NCBI RefSeq assembly: GCF_018130215.1
Contig: NZ_JAFCKQ010000001.1
Coordinates: 310,001-374,000 of the forward strand
Direction: 5' to 3'
Length of the DNA stretch: 64,000 nt
Origin: Bradyrhizobium jicamae
GTDB lineage: Bacteria; Pseudomonadota; Alphaproteobacteria; Rhizobiales; Xanthobacteraceae
Position numbers and translations under genes: made by a program. The notes under the pieces are model-generated. The model was given only the letters and a program-made list of their open reading frames with translations. It searched no databases and had not been told where the DNA came from. Shown one piece after another: positions 60,977-64,000 of this stretch. Each line of letters starts with the position of its first letter. The first letter of the stretch is position 1.

Positions 60977-63244
60977 ATGCGGAGCACGTCGGGAGGCCCC
61001 CGCGTCCTGTTGAGACGGCTCCGCGAAACCATGGCGGAGCAAGTCTCTGCGCAGGAACGCCTCGACAAGATCGTGGTGCTGATCGCCGCCAACATGGTGG
61101 CCGAGGTGTGCTCGACCTATGTGCTGCGGGTCGACAACACGCTCGAGCTCTATGCCACCGAAGGTCTGAACCGCGACGCAGTGCATCGCACCGTGCTGAG
61201 CGCGCATGAGGGCCTCGTCGGTCTCGTCGCCAGCGAAGCGACGCCGCTGAACCTCTCCGACGCGCAGAGCCACCCCGCCTTCTCCTACCGCCCGGAGACC
61301 GGCGAAGAGATCTACCACTCGTTCCTCGGCGTGCCGATCCTGCGCGCCGGCAACACGCTCGGCGTGCTTGTGGTGCAGAACCGCGCCAAGCGCACCTATG
61401 TCGAGGAAGAGGTCGAGGCGCTGCAGACAACCGCCATGGTGGTGGCGGAGATGATCGCCTCCGGCGAGCTCGCGGCGCTGGCGCAGCCCGGCGCGGAGCC
61501 GGCGGCGCGGCACTCGATGCACAAGACCGGCGCGATCCTCTCCGATGGCATCGCGCTCGGCCATGTCGTGCTGCACGAGCCGCGCGTCGTCATCACCAAC
61601 TACATCGCCGAGGACCTGCCGAAGGAGATCAAGCGGCTCGACGCGGCGCTCGCGAGTCTGCGCGCCGACCTCGACCGCATGCTGGAGCGCGGCGACGTCG
61701 CCGACGGCGGCGAGCACCGCGAGGTGCTGGAAGCCTACCGCATGTTCGCCAACGATCAGGGCTGGTCGCACAAGCTGCACGAAGCCGTCGCAACCGGCCT
61801 GACCGCGGAAGCCGCCGTCGAGCGCGTGCAGTCCGACACCCGCGCGCGCATGCTGCGCTCCACCGATCCCTATCTGCGCGACCGCCTGCACGACCTCGAG
61901 GACCTCGGCCATCGGCTGATGCGACAGCTGGTCGGCCAGGACCACGCGCCATCGCGCGAGCAATTGCCCGACAATGCCATCCTGATCGCGCGGGCGATGG
62001 GGCCCGCGGCACTGCTCGACTATGACCGCAAGCGGCTGCGCGGCCTCGTGCTCGAGGAAGGTACCGCGAACTCGCACGTCTCGATCGTGGCGCGCGCGCT
62101 CGGCATCCCCGCCGTCGGCGAGGTGCCGAACGCGCCGGGCATCGCCGATCCCGGCGACGCCATCATCGTCGACGGCATCTCGGGCGAGATCTATGTCCGC
62201 CCGTCCGCCGAGATCGAGTCCGCCTACGCCGAACGGGTGCGCTTCCGCGCCCGGCGCCAGGCGCAATATTCGGCGCTGCGCGACAAGCCCTGCGTCACCA
62301 AGGACGGCCAGTCGATCGAGCTCCTGATCAATGCCGGCCTGACCATCGACCTGCCGCATATCGACGACACCGGCAGCGCCGGCATCGGCCTGTTCCGAAC
62401 CGAATTGCAGTTCATGGTGAGCCCGAGCCTGCCGCGCTCCAGCGACCAGCTCGCGCTCTACCGCACCGTGCTCGATGCCGCGGGATCGAAGCCCGTCACG
62501 TTCCGCACGCTCGACATCGGCGGCGACAAGGCGCTGCCCTATATGGAGACCGTGACCGAGGAGAATCCCGCGCTCGGCTGGCGTGCGATCCGGCTCGGCC
62601 TCGACCGTCCCGGCCTGCTGCGCGGCCAGATCCGCGCGCTGCTCCGCGCCGGCGGCGGGCGCGCGCTGAAGATCATGTTCCCGATGATCTCGGACGTCGC
62701 CGAATTCGATCAGGCCAGGGCGATCGTCGAGCGCGAGCTGACCTATCTGCGCCAGCATGGCCACTCGCTGCCCGAGCGCATCGACGTCGGCACCATGGTC
62801 GAGGTGCCGGCGCTGCTCTACCAGCTCGACGAGCTCCTGAAGAAGGTCGACTTCGTCTCGGTCGGCTCCAATGACCTGTTCCAGTTCCTGTTCGCGGTCG
62901 ATCGCGGCAACGCCAAGGTCTCGGAACGCTTCGACACCATGTCTGCGCCGATCCTGCGCGCGCTGCGCGACATCGTGCGCAAGGCGCAGCAGGCGAAGAA
63001 GGTCGCCTCGCTGTGCGGCGAGATGGCATCGAAGCCGATCGGCGCGCTGGCGCTGATCGCCCTCGGCTATCGTTCGCTGTCATTGTCGGCGACTGCTCAC
63101 GGCCCGGTGAAGGCGATGATCCTCGACCTCGACGCCAGGAAGGCCGCGGCGATGATCGATCCGCTGCTGGACGCGCCGTCCGGCAGCGTGTCGATCCGCG
63201 AGCAGCTGACGAAATTTGCCGAAGCCGAGGGACTGGCCTTGTAG
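60977..63244 (+). CDS. ptsP: Phosphoenolpyruvate-protein phosphotransferase, nitrogen PTS enzyme I (EI-Ntr)
   Basis: 755 residues from ATG 60977 (the frame opens at 60914; 60977 has GGGAGG upstream and fits family length). N-terminal GAF domain (about 15-160; [25 protein letters not shown]), then PTS EI domains: the phospho-His in [32 protein letters not shown], and the C-terminal PEP-binding domain with [24 protein letters not shown] [16 protein letters not shown] and [10 protein letters not shown]. It phosphorylates NPr (PtsO), which signals nitrogen and potassium status through EIIA-Ntr. prfA follows after 55 bases. Confidence 0.96.
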   Translation: MRSTSGGPRVLLRRLRETMAEQVSAQERLDKIVVLIAANMVAEVCSTYVLRVDNTLELYATEGLNRDAVHRTVLSAHEGLVGLVASEATPLNLSDAQSHPAFSYRPETGEEIYHSFLGVPILRAGNTLGVLVVQNRAKRTYVEEEVEALQTTAMVVAEMIASGELAALAQPGAEPAARHSMHKTGAILSDGIALGHVVLHEPRVVITNYIAEDLPKEIKRLDAALASLRADLDRMLERGDVADGGEHREVLEAYRMFANDQGWSHKLHEAVATGLTAEAAVERVQSDTRARMLRSTDPYLRDRLHDLEDLGHRLMRQLVGQDHAPSREQLPDNAILIARAMGPAALLDYDRKRLRGLVLEEGTANSHVSIVARALGIPAVGEVPNAPGIADPGDAIIVDGISGEIYVRPSAEIESAYAERVRFRARRQAQYSALRDKPCVTKDGQSIELLINAGLTIDLPHIDDTGSAGIGLFRTELQFMVSPSLPRSSDQLALYRTVLDAAGSKPVTFRTLDIGGDKALPYMETVTEENPALGWRAIRLGLDRPGLLRGQIRALLRAGGGRALKIMFPMISDVAEFDQARAIVERELTYLRQHGHSLPERIDVGTMVEVPALLYQLDELLKKVDFVSVGSNDLFQFLFAVDRGNAKVSERFDTMSAPILRALRDIVRKAQQAKKVASLCGEMASKPIGALALIALGYRSLSLSATAHGPVKAMILDLDARKAAAMIDPLLDAPSGSVSIREQLTKFAEAEGLAL

Positions 63245-63299
63245 CGACGCTCCCGTCGCCTCCGCCGCCTTCCGTGATCCGCAGTTTCCGAGAATCGCC

Positions 63300-64000
63300 A
63301 TGCTACCCGAAGCCAAACTCGACATCCTGCTCGCCCACCACGCTTCGCTCGAGGCCGAGTTGCTGGGCCAGGTGAATTCCGACCGCTACGTTGCGATCAC
63401 CCGCGAGCTTGCCGAGCTCAATCCGCTGATCGACGCGGTAAAGACCTATCGTTCCGCGCGCAGCGAGCTTGCCGACACCGAGGCGATGCTGGCGGACGCC
63501 GCGACCGATCCCGAGATGCGCAGCATGGCGGAGGCCGAGCTCGACACCTTGCAGGCACGCATCGGCGAGCTCGAACAGAAGATCCGCATCGCGCTGCTGC
63601 CCAAGGACGCGATGGACGATCGCAACGTGATGCTGGAAATCCGCGCCGGCACCGGCGGCGACGAGGCCTCGCTGTTCGCCGGCGACCTGTTCCGGATGTA
63701 TGAGCGCTTCGCCAGCTTGCAGGGCTGGAAGGTCGAGGTGATCTCGGCGAGCGAGGGCACCGTCGGCGGCTACAAGGAAATCATCGCCGAGGTGCAGGGC
63801 CGCGGCGCGTTCGCCAGGCTGAAGTTCGAGTCCGGCGTGCACCGCGTGCAGCGCGTGCCCGACACCGAGACGCAGGGCCGCATCCACACCTCGGCCGCGA
63901 CGGTCGCGGTGCTTCCGGAGGTCGAGGACGTCGACGTCGATATCAAGAACGAGGATCTGCGGATAGAGACCATGCGCGCGGGCGGCGCCGGCGGCCAGCA
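63300..64000 (+). CDS. prfA: Peptide chain release factor 1 (partial; runs off the window)
   Basis: 233 complete codons from ATG 63300 ([22 protein letters not shown]), ending just after RAGGAGGQ. This contains the GGQ motif that triggers peptidyl-tRNA hydrolysis. The N-terminal coiled domain and domain 2 ([44 protein letters not shown]) are typical of RF1/RF2; the EAKLDILL start and the lysC-ptsP-prfA order favour RF1 (UAA/UAG). The decoding-tip PxT/SPF motif lies in the [17 protein letters not shown] region and is not needed for the call. The C-terminus is beyond the window. Confidence 0.95.
   Translation, partial: MLPEAKLDILLAHHASLEAELLGQVNSDRYVAITRELAELNPLIDAVKTYRSARSELADTEAMLADAATDPEMRSMAEAELDTLQARIGELEQKIRIALLPKDAMDDRNVMLEIRAGTGGDEASLFAGDLFRMYERFASLQGWKVEVISASEGTVGGYKEIIAEVQGRGAFARLKFESGVHRVQRVPDTETQGRIHTSAATVAVLPEVEDVDVDIKNEDLRIETMRAGGAGGQ

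Overview
The window is high-GC alphaproteobacterial chromosome and almost certainly comes from Bradyrhizobium or a close relative in the Nitrobacteraceae. The evidence is gene order (rpmB next to a DUF3108 protein and a Suv3-like helicase; aroK-aroB; ubiG, PH-domain protein, lysC, ptsP, prfA), aerobic cobaltochelatase genes cobS/cobT, a DNA-binding citrate synthase, and dispersed palindromic repeats that I recall from this family (from memory, not searched). No tRNA, rRNA, CRISPR array, complete insertion sequence or prophage was seen.

Layout. 1-6 kb: helicase (cut by the window edge), DUF3108 protein, rpmB with a clear promoter and terminator, then a SRAP (YedK/HMCES) gene divergent from a small zinc-ribbon protein. 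5-6.1 kb is a repeat-rich gap holding copy A of a structured repeat. 6.1-13.4 kb: alpha/beta hydrolase, a three-domain MFS/PlsC/acyl-ACP-synthetase fusion, small unknowns and an old yellow enzyme. 13.6-16.9 kb: cobS, a GNAT gene and cobT. 17.2-21.9 kb: DedA protein, two divergent citrate synthase genes (one with an N-terminal HTH), J-domain protein, BolA and an exported unknown. 21.9-27.4 kb: CorC-type protein, aroB, aroK, a 48-aa membrane peptide, xerD, accA. 27.6-33.6 kb: lipoprotein L,D-transpeptidase, a second repeat-rich gap with copy B, then DegP-type and S41 proteases. 33.6-35 kb: RcnA/RcnR nickel-cobalt efflux with a candidate operator. 35.5-43.6 kb: amidase plus five-gene ABC transporter, beside a cytoplasmic AmiC-like sensor and a divergent MarR regulator. 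44.2-46.5 kb: an unusual three-gene membrane/exported cassette. 46.8-64 kb: mainly housekeeping (secA, PPIase, argJ, mutT, methyltransferase, comF, grxC, nitrilase-family protein, DUF1178, two EamA transporters, ubiG, lysC, ptsP, prfA cut by the edge).

Most interesting points: (1) the amidase/ABC operon with an AmiC+MarR regulatory pair, an arrangement known from Rhodococcus nitrile-hydratase loci but here coupled to a transporter and with no nitrile hydratase in view; (2) the two inverted copies of a roughly 440-bp repeat whose 14-bp closing stem is kept by compensatory changes while no reading frame is kept; (3) the exported ClpP-fold/LprI-like protein cassette; (4) the HTH-citrate synthase facing a second citrate synthase across a dyad-rich 76-bp gap; (5) a hairpin covering the ribosome-binding region of the hydrolase gene. 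Everything is read from sequence alone, and family assignments rest on motif recognition without database searches.
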